Assembly (NCBI GenBank): GCA_009363875.1
Contig: CM018690.1
Coordinates: forward strand, 14,229,971 to 14,293,970
Direction: 5' to 3'
DNA: 64,000 nucleotides
Origin: Mikania micrantha
Lineage: Eukaryota; Streptophyta; Magnoliopsida; Asterales; Asteraceae
Positions 48,923 to 60,405 of the stretch are shown piece after piece. Position numbers and translations under genes: made by a program. Below the pieces are notes generated by a model. It had not been told where the DNA came from, did no database searches, and worked only from the letters and a program-made list of their open reading frames with translations. Position 1 is the first letter of the stretch. Every line of letters begins with the position of its first letter.

Positions 48923-49723
48923 ATAGGTTTAAAAAAATTAAACTCAGCAGCCTTGTGGTGTTTGAGTATGTTTTTGGGGGGTTTGGGTATGTTTTTGGGG
49001 TGTAAAAATATAGTTGTTTTGTTAAAAAAATTAAAAATATAATAGTTTTGTTTAAAAATTATTTTCATATTTTGTGACGCATCTCTCGTTACGTTTATAT
49101 TTTACGACGCATCTCTCGTACGTTAAAAAGTTTAGTTATTTTTTTAAACGCATGTTTTTTGTTTGTAAAAATCTAATATTTTTTTTGTTTAAAACTTGTT
49201 TTTTATTTTTTACGGTCTCTGGGTTCGTTTATTTTTTATTGTTTTTTAAAACTTTTAGTTTTGAAAGCTAAAAATGTTTTTAATTATTAGATTTAATTAA
49301 AATTTAAATATATTAATTAATTGATATATGAATGACGTTATTTGTTTAAGCATATTGATGTTACAGAATAATACGATAAATAATGCATCACCAACCAAAA
49401 CATATGTAAATAATAAACACGCATCACCAACAAAACATATAATAATAAACACGTATCACCAACAAAACATATTTAAATAATAAACACGCTTCACCAACTA
49501 AAACAACCAAATATATACAAACCATAAACATGAATACAAGTGTCTGTTTAACAAATACAAATTAATATAACTGAAAATACTAAGGTGGAGGTGGAGGGGG
49601 AGGAGGATAATCTCGTGGCTGAGGAACTGCAAGAAGCTCGATACCCTCACCTTGGGCATGCCTAAGCTCGACATGCACATGCCACGAGATCAGATCCTCC
49701 AATCGATCCACTCGTCGCGTTAG
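48923..49723. other. Mutator-like element, region downstream of the ORF1-like gene
   Basis: AT-rich, with G-rich 'tttttggggtgtttggg' text near 48965-49005 and three or four repeats of 'aataataaacacgcatcacc' near 49380-49500. On the minus strand it would be the 3' region of the ORF1-like gene. No other gene seen. Confidence 0.5.
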
Positions 49724-51053
49724 CTACTCGCTGGTATAAGCGAGCCGCTGACTGTGCTCGACCTGCTGTTGTGTATGCTGGAGCTGCTGCTGGATCTGCA
49801 ACAGCTGCTGTGTGAGCTGCTGCTGCTGGATGTGTGCCTGCTGCTGGATGAGCTGCTGCGTCGCATCAGCAATACCCTGCAGCATAGCCTCGACACGAGC
49901 AGGAAGCCGTACCGCTCTGTATATGCGCTCAGGATGCTGATGTGGCACACCCTGATGCGGCTCCCCCTCGCCATGTGGTGGTGGTGGTGGCGGCTGCTGT
50001 GGCTGCTGATCTGGCTGCGGTTGCTGTTGTGGCTGCGGCTGGGGATGCTGCTGTGGCTGCTGGGGAATAGGGTCCTCGTCTCTGTAATGGAGATCATTTG
50101 GCCCCGGCTGCCAAATGACCCTCTTCTCAAGCGAAAATCGAAGCCCGAGTCGTGGGAAACTCTGCGCGATATGCATGCCCTGCACCGTCCGTCGATCTAA
50201 ACGAACAGGATGAAAGGCCTCCATACCGGCGGGCTCCAAATCGATAAGCCCGATAAAATGAGCAATACGGGTCACATACACCCCCTGTAGATCAGCCCCC
50301 TCTCCTGGCGGTGGTAATATGTGCTAAAGTACTCCGCAAGACAACGTGCAAGGTTGCACGGTCTCCCACTCAATATACAATACAAAAAAAATAAATCTTG
50401 TGAAGTGCACCACTCCTGGCTCATGCCACGTCCTGTAACAGACGAAGCAATGCACCGGTGCAAATACCTAATGAGCGGGTCACGAATACGCGTGACCCGG
50501 GCGCTGTGGACAAAGGCATCGTCGTCGATCCGAGGCCACCAAGCACTGACGACGACGTCGTTAGCTGTATGAATAGCCGTCGTGTAGATCGGCATATGAG
50601 TCTCCTCCTCGGTGTACAGACCGAGCACACTCCCAAACTCTGCCAATGACAAGTGGTACGAAATTCCCAGAGTCTGAAGGATACCTCCGCCGGCTGCGGT
50701 TGACCTGGCTGTGGCTGGAAATCAGGAGCCTGAGGCCTGTACCTGAATGTCGAAAGAAATTCCATCGTGATGAGTCGGTACTGTGGAGCATACGTCATCT
50801 CAAACAGACGAGACCATGGCGTGTCCTCGCCAATGATCGCCGTCATCCTCTCCTGTTGGCCAAGCTCGGCCAGCAAATCGTACTCAGTGGCCTTCTGGTT
50901 GCCCATCTCCTTCTTCAGGAGTCGATCGCGCCTATTACGCGCGCTCGTCCCCTGAGGAAACTGCAACCAGGGGTGGTCCATAAGCTCGTCGAAATGCTCG
51001 ACATCTAGATCATCAACATGCGGCTGTCCCATATCGTCATCAACTAACTCCAT
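49724..51053 (-). pseudogene. Athila-ORF1-like protein, frameshifted
   Basis: On the minus strand, ATG 51053 opens a frame (MELVDDDMGQPHVDDLDVEH, then 'HPWLQFPQGTSARNRRDRLL'). After a shift near 50690 it continues 'LSLAEFGSVLGLYTEEETHM', 'IRDPLIRYLHRCIASSVTGR' and 'DLFFLYCILSGRPCNLARCL'. A second shift near 50290 leads to 'VYVTRIAHFIGLIDLEPAG' and a long Gln/Pro-rich tail of about 100 residues ending at 49724. The central motifs are those of the plant Athila ORF1 family, known from gypsy-type elements; its biochemical role is not established. There is no RT nearby. It lies inside the Mutator-like element, in the same direction as the transposase. Capture from a retrotransposon, or a distinct family member, are both possible. 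Confidence 0.7.
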
Positions 51054-51089
51054 CTAATCAGAAGAAGACATGTCTAAAGGCTGAAAAAA

Positions 51090-51095
51090 TAAAAC

Positions 51096-51136
<41 letters not shown>

Positions 51137-51597
51137 CAATAAATAATAATAAGAATAATAATAATAACAGTAAATAATAATAACAATAATAATAATAATA
51201 ACAATAAATAATAATAATAATAAATAATAATAACAACAGTAATAATAATACTAATAACAATAAATAATAATAACAATAAATAATAATAACAATAACAATA
51301 ACAATAAATAATAATAACAATAATAATAATAAGAAATAATAATAACAATAAATAATAATAACAATAACAATAACAATAAATAATAATAACAATAAATAAT
51401 AATAACAATAACAATAATAATATATAATAATAACAATAAATAATAATAATAATAATAACAATAAATAATAATAATAATAACAACAACAACAATAAATAAT
51501 AATAAATAATAATAATAATAACAATAAATAATAAATAGTAATAATAATAACAATAAATAACAAATAATAATAATAATAATAATAATAACAAAAAATA
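51090..51597. repeat. (AAT/AAC)n microsatellite, ~500 bp
   Basis: Almost uninterrupted aataataac-type trinucleotide repeats. It sits 40 bases before the start codon of the ORF1-like frame. Long Leu/Ile/Tyr frames on the minus strand are artefacts. Confidence 0.98.
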
Positions 51598-51610
51598 ACC
51601 GTAGAGGCAA

Positions 51611-51935
51611 ACGCCCCGTAGTGGCCCAAATGGGGCGTTTATTTTGAAACTTTTAGGGCAAACGCCCCGTAGTGATCCAAACGGGGCAAGTGGTCCACGT
51701 TTGCCTCAAGAACCCAACCCCCGGTCATCCACCTTAACCCTAATCGATCACATGGTCTGAATACTAACCTGGAAGTAGCAAACGAGCGGCAAACGGGTGT
51801 CAAACGAGCGGGTCTTCGGCAGTGGCGTAGAGAGCAAACGGGTGTAATTCGAGTGGGGGGCGTTTGTGGGGAGCCGGGGGGCGTTTGGGGGGTAATTTAA
51901 GATCCATACGCCACGTAGGGGTCACTACATAGCGT
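51611..51935. repeat. Palindromes between the two Mutator-element genes
   Basis: Three diverged copies: 51611-51638 (acgccccgtagtgg … atggggcgt), about 51662-51687 and 51908-51935. The DNA between them has repeated 'caaacgggtgt' and 'gggggcgttt' phrases. Confidence 0.8.
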
Positions 51936-51949
51936 TTAGATTTTTTTTT

Positions 51950-52185
51950 TAATTTAATGTTATATTATATATAATGATATATTATATTTAATTCTATTAT
52001 ATATAATTATATTAAATATAATTCTATTTTTTTTAATTCTATTATATATGATTCTATTATATTTAATTATATTAAATATAATTATATTTTTTTTAATTCT
52101 ATTATATATAATTATACTATATTTAATTCTATTATATATAATTATATTAAATATAATTATATTATATTTAATTGTAATATAGACT
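51950..52185. repeat. AT-rich tandem array
   Basis: Units like 'attctattatatataattat' are repeated about ten times. On the minus strand it follows the stop of the OTU part. Confidence 0.85.
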
Positions 52186-52268
52186 ATTGGTTCGAAACGT
52201 TACGATTAATTATATAAGGTTACAAAGTTTCGTTGGAAACAATGACAGATAAATACAAATTGTCGTTG

Positions 52269-55200
52269 TCACAAAGTTTCGTTGTGATAATATACTTGTT
52301 TGTTTGCTTCTATAATCGATTGATACCGTTGGATTCGTTCTTGATAAACCATCTCCCACGCACCGGCCGCATCATTTCGGTAACGTTTCCAGACCGCACT
52401 TAGAGTTGGAATCGGATAATCCCCCTCCAACCTTAGGTTGACGAAATGCATGGGCATATGAAGAAGACAAACCACATTATGTTGTGGTATTGTCGATGGA
52501 GCTAACCATAACGGGAAAAACGTGATACACCCTTCTTGACTGATAAGGTGAACTATCACGCCAAATCGTTGTGCAACAACAAGTCCCGTATAAGGCATAA
52601 GCATCCAATGTTCTTCTGGTGCAGGTCTGACATCAAACCAGTTTATGCTATGATGTAATGCGTCATATAAAGTTGGGTCCATGGAGTTAAGAACATATCT
52701 ATATGCTTCACTATTGGTGTCCAGCTCTTGTAATAGTTGTTGGCGAACGAAACCCCATTGATTTTCATAGAACCCTAACCCAACGGCTACAGACTTGAAT
52801 CCACAATTATCGTCTGGCATAACATCTTGTATGTTGCTTACATAACAATGAAGCATTGAAGGAATGTAACCACCAAATCGTCTAAGATTGTTCATTCCTT
52901 CTGGTTTCACTGGCGAAGCAACTACCGAGTCAACTTGACTTGTCTCGAGTCCTTTTTTCCCTCTAGAAGACGTTGAACGACTACGTTGGAGGGCGGGTCT
53001 TTGCTGGTTTGACATTGCTGGAGTGAATGAACTATGCCTTGGAAGTTGAAAACTACTCTCTTGTGAGTTGACAACCGCGCTTTCTCTATATTCATTCCCC
53101 CTTTGTTGTTGAGTCTTCAATGTCGGACGTCCGCGTGTATCCTTCTGAACCAATGGCGTTTTCTTTTCACTTTTAAACGGAAACACTTGCGAAAGTATTT
53201 TTTTAACCAGACTCTTTTTCACTGACTCAGGTTTTGAATTTATTTCCTGCGTCACCAGACCCATTTGTCCTGCGACGTCGATTTCTTCGTCTTCTAGAAG
53301 TGTCGGGTACCAGTATCAAGTTTTGTCCAGAAGATGTCTATATCAGAAAGTGGGATAATCGTGTTTGTATACAAATGAAAGGAAAATAATCAGTTTACAA
53401 CAAAAAAATGTAAAAAAACAAAGAGGAATTGGTTACAGTATTTTGATACCTTTATTTTCGTACGTTGAGATCCGACAGGCACATGGCAAGCCACCACTTG
53501 TCCACAACTGGTGGCCGCATGACATACTACCTTGACGCATAACCTTGATCTTATTTATTTCATCAAGTAGTAAATCAAGAGCTTTATATGAAACCTTGCC
53601 ACGTAAGTTATAAAACATGGGTATTTTATGATGACCCATTGTCTTTATTAAACTTGTTTCAAACCCATGTTTCATGTTTACCTCCTGCGATTCTACCATT
53701 TGATCAACAAAACCTACCAATGTCGAGAGCGAGTTATTAGTGGTTCTCAGATATCTTTTTAAGTTTGAATGTTGACTCTCGACTCTGTTAGTTGTATGTT
53801 GACCAAAGTTAGGCGTTCTGTTAGTCCAGGATTTGACAAACATGTCTTTGTAAGGGTTTAACCAAGTCTGAGTCACATAATTCAAAACCCCTGAAATAAA
53901 AAAAAAACAACTATGACATACGAAAACGTAATTTTAACAAAAATAATGATAATGATATTTAATGACGCTTACTTTGACGGTTATCCGCGACTAGTTGTTG
54001 GTACAGACGGTTGTAGTTGTAGACGTAAGTTTCTGGCGACGAAGAGTCACACAAATTCCCCCAACGACCCTTAAACTTTTTCCAATCACCGTCTGAAATA
54101 CTAGCCTTGCAGTGTTTTGCGATATTTTCGCTTATGTGCCACCTGCATAAATACCTGGAAGCGTGCGGAAAGACCTTACGACATGCATTCATCAGAGCAA
54201 GGTCTCTGTCGGTTATTATCACGCGGGGCTCCATACACTTATCTAGCATATCTTTTATCCGTTCTAGAACCCAATGATAATTTTCCTCTTTTTCTTTACT
54301 CACAAACGCGTGTGCTATACAAAACGTATGGTGTGTTGAGGTAACACCAACTATCTGTACAAAAGGAAGTTTGTACATGTTAGTCTTGTAAGTCGCGTCG
54401 ATCATAAGAACATGTGGGAACGCACGCCACCAGGTGTATGATTTTTTATGACAAAAGAAAATCTCCTCCACGACATTTGTTTCGGAGTTTTCGCGAGTAT
54501 AGTATACGTAATTTTTAGTATCAGCAGGTTCTCTAAGACCTGCAATGGGGTTGATCTGACTTTTTGTTTATTTTTAAATTTTTGCTGCACATTGTATACG
54601 TCTCTACGGATGGAGACGTTGTCGGGATTCTGCTTCTTTAGGCTGGAAAGTATGTTGCGTGGCTCCATGTGTTGCTCAGTCATATGATGTACCATGTTTT
54701 GTTTATGCTCGGACATTCTTCTAACAAACGGGTGCCCCTCAAGATTTTGAGCACGTTCATGGTTGTGTTTGTCGTTTCTGACCTGAAGCTTCCAACCAAA
54801 AGAATCAATGTCGTATATCCCTATTAATTTAAAAGGACAGCCGATTTTTTTGCTACCGGTATGCCTTAAGATGGTTGTACTCTTGTGTTCACCACCACGA
54901 TCACACACAAGCCAGATTTTGTTGACCTCATCGGTCCCCTTCTTGTTCTTAGATCGTCCGGTAACTACGACGTATCCATTATCAAGGGCTCCACTTTTCA
55001 CCCATGCCATCAGCTCCTCCACATAAATGAATATCTGAAAACAATGTTGTCATTAAACTAATGTCCATTTAACTAAAAACAAGTGAAAATATATTACCTC
55101 ATTGGTATTCCAGTCCATATTTTGGTATACAATGTCAGCTTCTTCCTTTTTAACTGCAACTTGGGGTGGGTGTGATTGTTCATCAGCGTAACATTCCCTG

Positions 55201-55472
55201 TTAACGTCTTCATCAACGCAAGGTTCCTAGTTCAAATCAAACTGTCAGTACGAAGTTTGACCCGCAACCTCTTCGTTAAGATCTGGCAATAATGGTCTAT
55301 TTGTGGCCTCAGACGATTGCACTCCAGTCTCATCCTTAAAAACATTATGATTAGTTTGTCATTTGATTAACAATAAAAACAAGTAAATACAGTTTCGTAC
55401 ATGATAAGTTTCAGCCACACGCGAAACGTCGGAATATTGACCGAAGAAAAAGTCTCCGTCCCACCAAGACAT
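52269..55472 (-). pseudogene. FAR1-like Mutator transposase fused to an OTU-like protease domain
   Basis: Five exons fit on the minus strand: 55472-55401, 55334-55098, 55034-53973, 53890-53450, 53337-52269. All introns are GT-AG with compatible phases. The N-part has a FAR1/WRKY-GCM1-type zinc region (VCDRGG … IGCPFK … HNH). The DDE core has Asp in LMIDATYK, Asp in VIITDRD and Glu in NRVESQHSNLKRYL, with CRWH between, then a SWIM-like 'CGHQLWTSGGLPCAC'. The last exon starts DIFWTKLD, has an RGRP hook-like motif, then an OTU domain (PDDNCGF, catalytic Cys; HFVNLRL, likely His). Defects: TGA and TAG in exon 2, a shift near 54530 and another near 53310. It would cut and move element DNA; the OTU part would act on ubiquitin-like chains if active. 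Confidence 0.85.
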
Positions 55473-55649
55473 ATTTCAAATCAAAAAATATGGGTGTAGA
55501 GTGTAGATATTTAATAAAGAAACAAAATAAATTCGATCAACTATACGTCAAGTGATTCGAGTGAACGTTTGATATTGTAACGCAATATGTGTGTGTATAT
55601 GGACGATGAATTCGTAAGTTACAAAGTAATTGGCACGTTTTAAACATAA

Positions 55650-55898
55650 ACGCCTCTTAGTGGTCACTACGGGGCGTTTAGGGTTAGCCCTAAACGCCCG
55701 TAACCCTAAACGCCCCGTAGTGACCACTACGTAGCGTTTGGGTCTAATAAACTGACACTGTCGGAACTTTTTCAGAACATCGTACCCATACGCCCCGTAG
55801 TGGCCACTACGGGGCGTTTAGGTCTAATCAAAGCCCCTGTCGTTTGACCAAGAAAGTACAATCTGTACCAAAACGCCCCGTAGTGGCACTACGCCCGT
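55650..55898. repeat. Palindromes at the right end of the Mutator-like element
   Basis: Four copies: 55650-55677, 55710-55737, 55790-55817 (perfect 28-bp palindrome, half-site ACGCCCCGTAGTGG) and 55873-55898 (shortened). They lie upstream of the transposase start, so they may serve as both terminal binding sites and promoter elements. Confidence 0.92.
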
Positions 55899-56060
55899 TT
55901 GAGGGGTGTGCAGTCATTCTTTTAGGGTGTACGTTTAACACCATCCTTTAATATATCATCTAAATTATCACCTCTTTCATTGTATGAACCATCTTTGTCA
56001 ATGCCATTACATTCCAAAATAGTTTTGCTACGAGTGACTGATAGTATTGGTATCTTTCCA

Positions 56061-57001
56061 ACAGCGGTGTCCACGGAACGGTTCCAAACCGCCAAACCAT
56101 TCAAAATGGTTATCGGTTTTGTTTCACGGTTTGTTTTTTCAAATGTTTGGTTGATCGGTTTCAAAAGTTTGAAATTGTAAGGATTGATTTGGTTTACGGT
56201 TTATTAAAAAGAGGTCGTAAAAAACCAGATCGAACTGTATGTGTGTACACACACATATGTATGCATAGATTTAGCAAGACATATGTATGCATAGATTTAG
56301 CAAGACCGACTATATATTAAAAAAAAGTCTTATCTTAGGGCCAAACGAATTCAAACTTTTGGTTTAAATCGACTTTTTAATTGTAAAAGATTTTTTATTG
56401 GAGTAAAATTTCTGGTTGTTTTAATATTCGTAAATAATGTACACATTTTGTTTGCGCCTTATACTTTTGTAACTTTCTCTTTTTTTTAATAATCTATACT
56501 TTTTTTGTCTCAAACTTAAGGATAGTTTCTATAATAGTCGAAAAAGAGCTTGATTTTTATCTCCGCTTTAGCCCATCAAAAGACTTAAGACCTAGAGTTT
56601 GAGTTCATGATTTATATGTGGGCCCTGTATGAATTAGCAGTTTTTTATCCTTCCCTGAGGCTCTGACCGCGTGCCTGTTGAAGAATGAGCCGGCGACTCA
56701 TAGGCAGATATCATTATAGACAGCACTAACAAGGATAAAGCCACAACTTTATCAAAAGAAATTGATTAATCATCTGCAACATCAATATATATGAGCTTCG
56801 TGTTATTAGTCATCTCAAATCACAAAATGGTTCGCTTTTTATTTTTATCGTACTCAAAATCCCAAACTCTAAAACCCAAATCATAAACCTAGACAAGAAT
56901 AAAACCATTGATAACGGTTCGATTTTATTTTTAAACCTTATTAACGGTTTGGTTTACGGTTACGTCTAAAAATCATAAAAAACGGAGTGTAAACGCCCCT
57001 A
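56061..57001. mobile_element. hAT-like element with perfect 8-bp duplication
   Basis: Flanks CTTTCCAA at 56053-56060 and 57002-57009 are identical. The ends are CAGCGGTGTCCACGG and, read inwards, TAGGGGCGTTTACACTCCG. The interior has 'aaccgccaaaccattc' type oligomers and a tandem duplication of 'catatgtatgcatagattta' near 56258-56307. An unrelated GC-richer block (56560-56710) could be captured DNA. It belongs to the same family as 454-926. Confidence 0.85.
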
Positions 57002-57172
57002 CTTTCCAAAATAATATATGGCATTCCATTTTGTTCTTCACATGGGCGGACATACATTATAGCTACTGATGTCACCGGGCAACATCTATTATTTTGCGTA
57101 TATAGACATTTATGAACAGTGCTTTTAAGTGACAGCATCGGTTTTTGGACTAGTGACAACACCGATTGCAAC

Positions 57173-57859
57173 TAGGGGTGTCAATCGTGTCGGGTTGGCG
57201 GGTTAGTGTGTTAACAGGTTACGGGTTGGTGGGTTGGTGGGTTGAATTTTGCAACCCTAACCTGACCCATATATTTATTCGTGTTAAAGTTTTCAACCCT
57301 AACCCGGATTGATATAAATTCGGGTCAACCCGAACCTGAACCGTTTAACCAGTTTATATAAATAAATCAAACTAATTTGCATATTGTAAGTTGGTTGTTG
57401 CTCGAAAACACATCAATAATAACGTGATTAGTAGTTGTGTATGAGTAACAAATAGTTAATATAATATTTTAACAAAAAAATGAATATTATTATAACTAAA
57501 AATATAATTATGTAATCATAGTTATAAAGTACGAAATTAATAAAATTAATTTTTAGATGAAAAAATATAAATTTTGTTACTTAATCAATTAAAGTATGGT
57601 AAATAATCAAAAGAAAAACAACTAAATATATGTTATAGGAAAGAAAAAAATAAAAAATTAATAATTTTGAAACCTTAAATGGGTTAACGGGTCAATCCGT
57701 TTACAAATGGGTCAACCCGAACCCGACCTGTTTTATAAACGGGTCAACCCGAACACGACCCGTTTTTTTAAACAGGTTATACTTGCCAACCCAAAACTTG
57801 ATTATTTTCGTATCGTGTTCTGGTCGTGTTTCAGGTCGTGTCAGGAATTGCCACTCCTG
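57173..57859. mobile_element. hAT-like element (taggggtgtcaa ends)
   Basis: Flanks attgcaac (57165-57172) and attggaac (57860-57867) agree at 7 of 8 positions. It begins TAGGGGTGTCAATCGTGTCG and ends TTGCCACTCCTG. 'gggtcaacccgaaccc' and complement motifs fill both ends. No coding frame. Confidence 0.82.
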
Positions 57860-57867
57860 ATTGGAAC

Positions 57868-60402
57868 GACTAGTGTTGAAATAATTTTTTTTCTTAAATG
57901 AAGCATGTGAAAAAGAAAATGTGTGAGATGATAGGAGATGCGTATCTGAATGATTCTTGCATTTGTTATACTAAAAAATGGTTATTCCAACAAGTTTTGT
58001 GTTGAATATGTAATGCAATGTTTTTAAAAAATGAAAACTCATAAGAAAAAACTCTAAATATATATTTTTTAATTTTTAAAGACTATCGAATTTATGTTAT
58101 GTGTTTTTTAATTTCTATCACGATTTTAATTTGATCGTTTTTTAATATGTGATGTGCATTACCCGACCCGAACGGAAAAACCAACCCGAAAAATTTAAGT
58201 CTGGTGTTATAAAACTAAAACCTACAAATACAGTGACATCATTGAAAAAAAATCCTGGATCCGCCACTGGACTTCTTCAACTATGTAAGAATTAGTAAAG
58301 ATGCGGGAAGTTTTACAAGTATACATGGATACCAACTTCGATCTTTATTTGATTTGATTTGAATTTGAATTTTTTTATTTTTATTTTTTATTTTTTTCAA
58401 TTGTAGACAGTCTCTATATTCTGCTCTAACACATGATATGTTGTGCATGCGGCATGGCCGGCTCTTAGACCATCCGTAACACCCACCCTACTGAAATTTT
58501 CAGCCACGACATCATCCCACTGAAAATTTTAAAACTCCTTAATGGTCACCCCACTGAAAATTTTAAAACCCCTTAATGGCCACCCCACTGAAAAACCCTC
58601 TCCATTATGTCACGTCATCACCTCATCCCCACACAAAAACATTTTCCACCAATCACAAATGATAGGAGAAAGTGGGGCGCGGGGGCCGCTGGCTGCTCGA
58701 ATTTGAGCCCGTTGGGGAGAGAGGCGGTGTTCCCGCCGAAGGCCGCCTTACCACGGGATCCCGTTGTTTCCACGGGATGACCATTAACAACGGTCTTATT
58801 AAGAAGAAAATGAGGCTTAGCATCTAAGGTCCTCAAATTTTTAGAGCCACTACCTTATTGGTTATTTGTTTTTGACCGTTCAAATTATTTGTTTTGTCAT
58901 TTTAGGTATAGAAAATAAAGAAAACTTTCATAATATTTAAAGAGAGTATGTATAGGGTTTTGTCTTACCAAATAATCACATTTTTTTTTCTTGTTTCATC
59001 TTTGTTTTGTGTTAAAAATATACTAATGTTACCAATGATAGATTTAGACAAGTTACAAGTTGTATAATAAGGTATTCAAACAAATTACAAAGAGAAGCAA
59101 AGTTTTAAGATATCACAACTAATATTATATTTAATAATAGGGTCATTAATATATTTTTCCTTTCTAATATCATTTATTACATATATACCAAACTAAAAAA
59201 ATCAATTACATATTCTCCTTCTTAAAAAATATTTTCCCTTCCAAATAAAGTATTCAAATTCATATTTCTCCATCCCAAAGGAAAATATGTAATTGATTTT
59301 AAAGACTGAGTAAATATACAATAAAGATTCTCACTAGGGGATACATGTAAATAATCCTTTTATAATATTCTTCATCTAAATATATAAACCTCACTTTTTT
59401 ATTGTAAGCAAAAAAAATTACAAAAGGGCCATGATTTTTGATTTTCCCTTAGGCCTCCAAAAACCTATAGCTGACCCTGACGTGCAGGTACCATATATGA
59501 TCATTCTAAAAATTATATATATATATATATATATACACAAACAAACAAATTGATTGAGTATATTCTTTCTTTTCACTAGAATCTGGAAGAGAGAAGGAAG
59601 GACACAACCTTACCATATTCTAGTTGGGATTGAAATGCTGCTCCGAAATAATACCCGGCTCAAATTTATCGTTTGAAGTAATCACCCCAACTCTTTGAAG
59701 TTAATCGTCCCAAAGACAATCCTGAGAATTGAGCTACCAAAGATGAGCCGAAGAAGAAAGACTTCTAGTGAAATCTAATATACAAACAAAAAAATGTATA
59801 AATGACGAGTGATGACTATTGTTATAAGAATAAATTAGAAACATAACGAAATCATAACATTATAAATACATATTCTACTAGTTAACTGATGATTCGTGAA
59901 ATTCTCTTAACATTCTTCATAAAAAATTGGTCGATCTACTTTTCGCAATTATACTATCTAAAATTTTTTTTTCTCGATAGCTATTATGGTCAATCTACTA
60001 TATCTTTTTAGGACATTGTTAAAGGTAAGTAAATATTAAATAACTTTAAGATAGAAAAACTTATTTCTGGAAACACAATCGTGCATCTTGAACATGCTCT
60101 TACTCTTCCACAAATGTTTTATTCATAAACTTACACACAGCAAAACAAGTGGAATCAGTGTGCATAACCAAAGTCGTAAAAAGAAACTAAATCATCCATG
60201 ATCTAACCCACTACTTATGCGTAATAGAAAGCAAAACAAGGGAGGCCAATTGAGCCATCTTCTGCTCCAAGTTTTATTTTAATTCTAACCAGCACTCATG
60301 AGTAGGAACCCGTTAACAACTTGAATAACCTAACAATCACCATATTAGTCAGTCTTATTGGGTGCTTGTCAAAAGTCATCATGAAGATCATGGGATTAAG
60401 AT
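57868..60402. other. Intergenic sequence with repeat fragments
   Basis: Near 58240-58262 is 'ggatccgccactgg', the terminal motif of the family at 62398-63205. 58480-58600 has 'ccccactgaaaattttaaaa' in two to three tandem copies. 58670-58800 is a GC-rich block, probably part of a MITE. (TA)n at 59512-59536. No host gene seen. Confidence 0.45.
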
Positions 60403-60405
60403 TAA

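Larger units (their letters stand above)
48764..55919 (-). mobile_element. Mutator-like element with transposase-OTU and ORF1-like genes
   Basis: The left end GGGGTTATCTACACACCCC (48764-48782) and the right end read inwards GAATGACTGCACACCCC (55903-55919) agree at 12 of 17 aligned positions. Both ends are followed inward by copies of an ACGCCCCGTAGTGG palindrome. Between them lie a FAR1-like Mutator transposase fused to OTU and an Athila-ORF1-like frame, both on the minus strand. A 9-bp target duplication was not found, so exact ends are provisional. The palindrome cluster near 51.6-51.94 kb may mark a fusion of two related elements. Confidence 0.6.

Noticed and set aside
49754..50200. 148-codon Leu/Trp-rich plus-strand frame
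   Set aside because: It is the antisense shadow of the Gln/Pro-rich tail of the ORF1-like gene.
51054..51629. Long Leu/Ile/Tyr-rich minus-strand frames
   Set aside because: They only translate the AAT microsatellite in three frames.
52269..53264. Independent OTU protease gene
   Set aside because: A compatible splice phase (G|AC) and the DIFW exon start join it to the transposase gene, so I list it as one fused gene.
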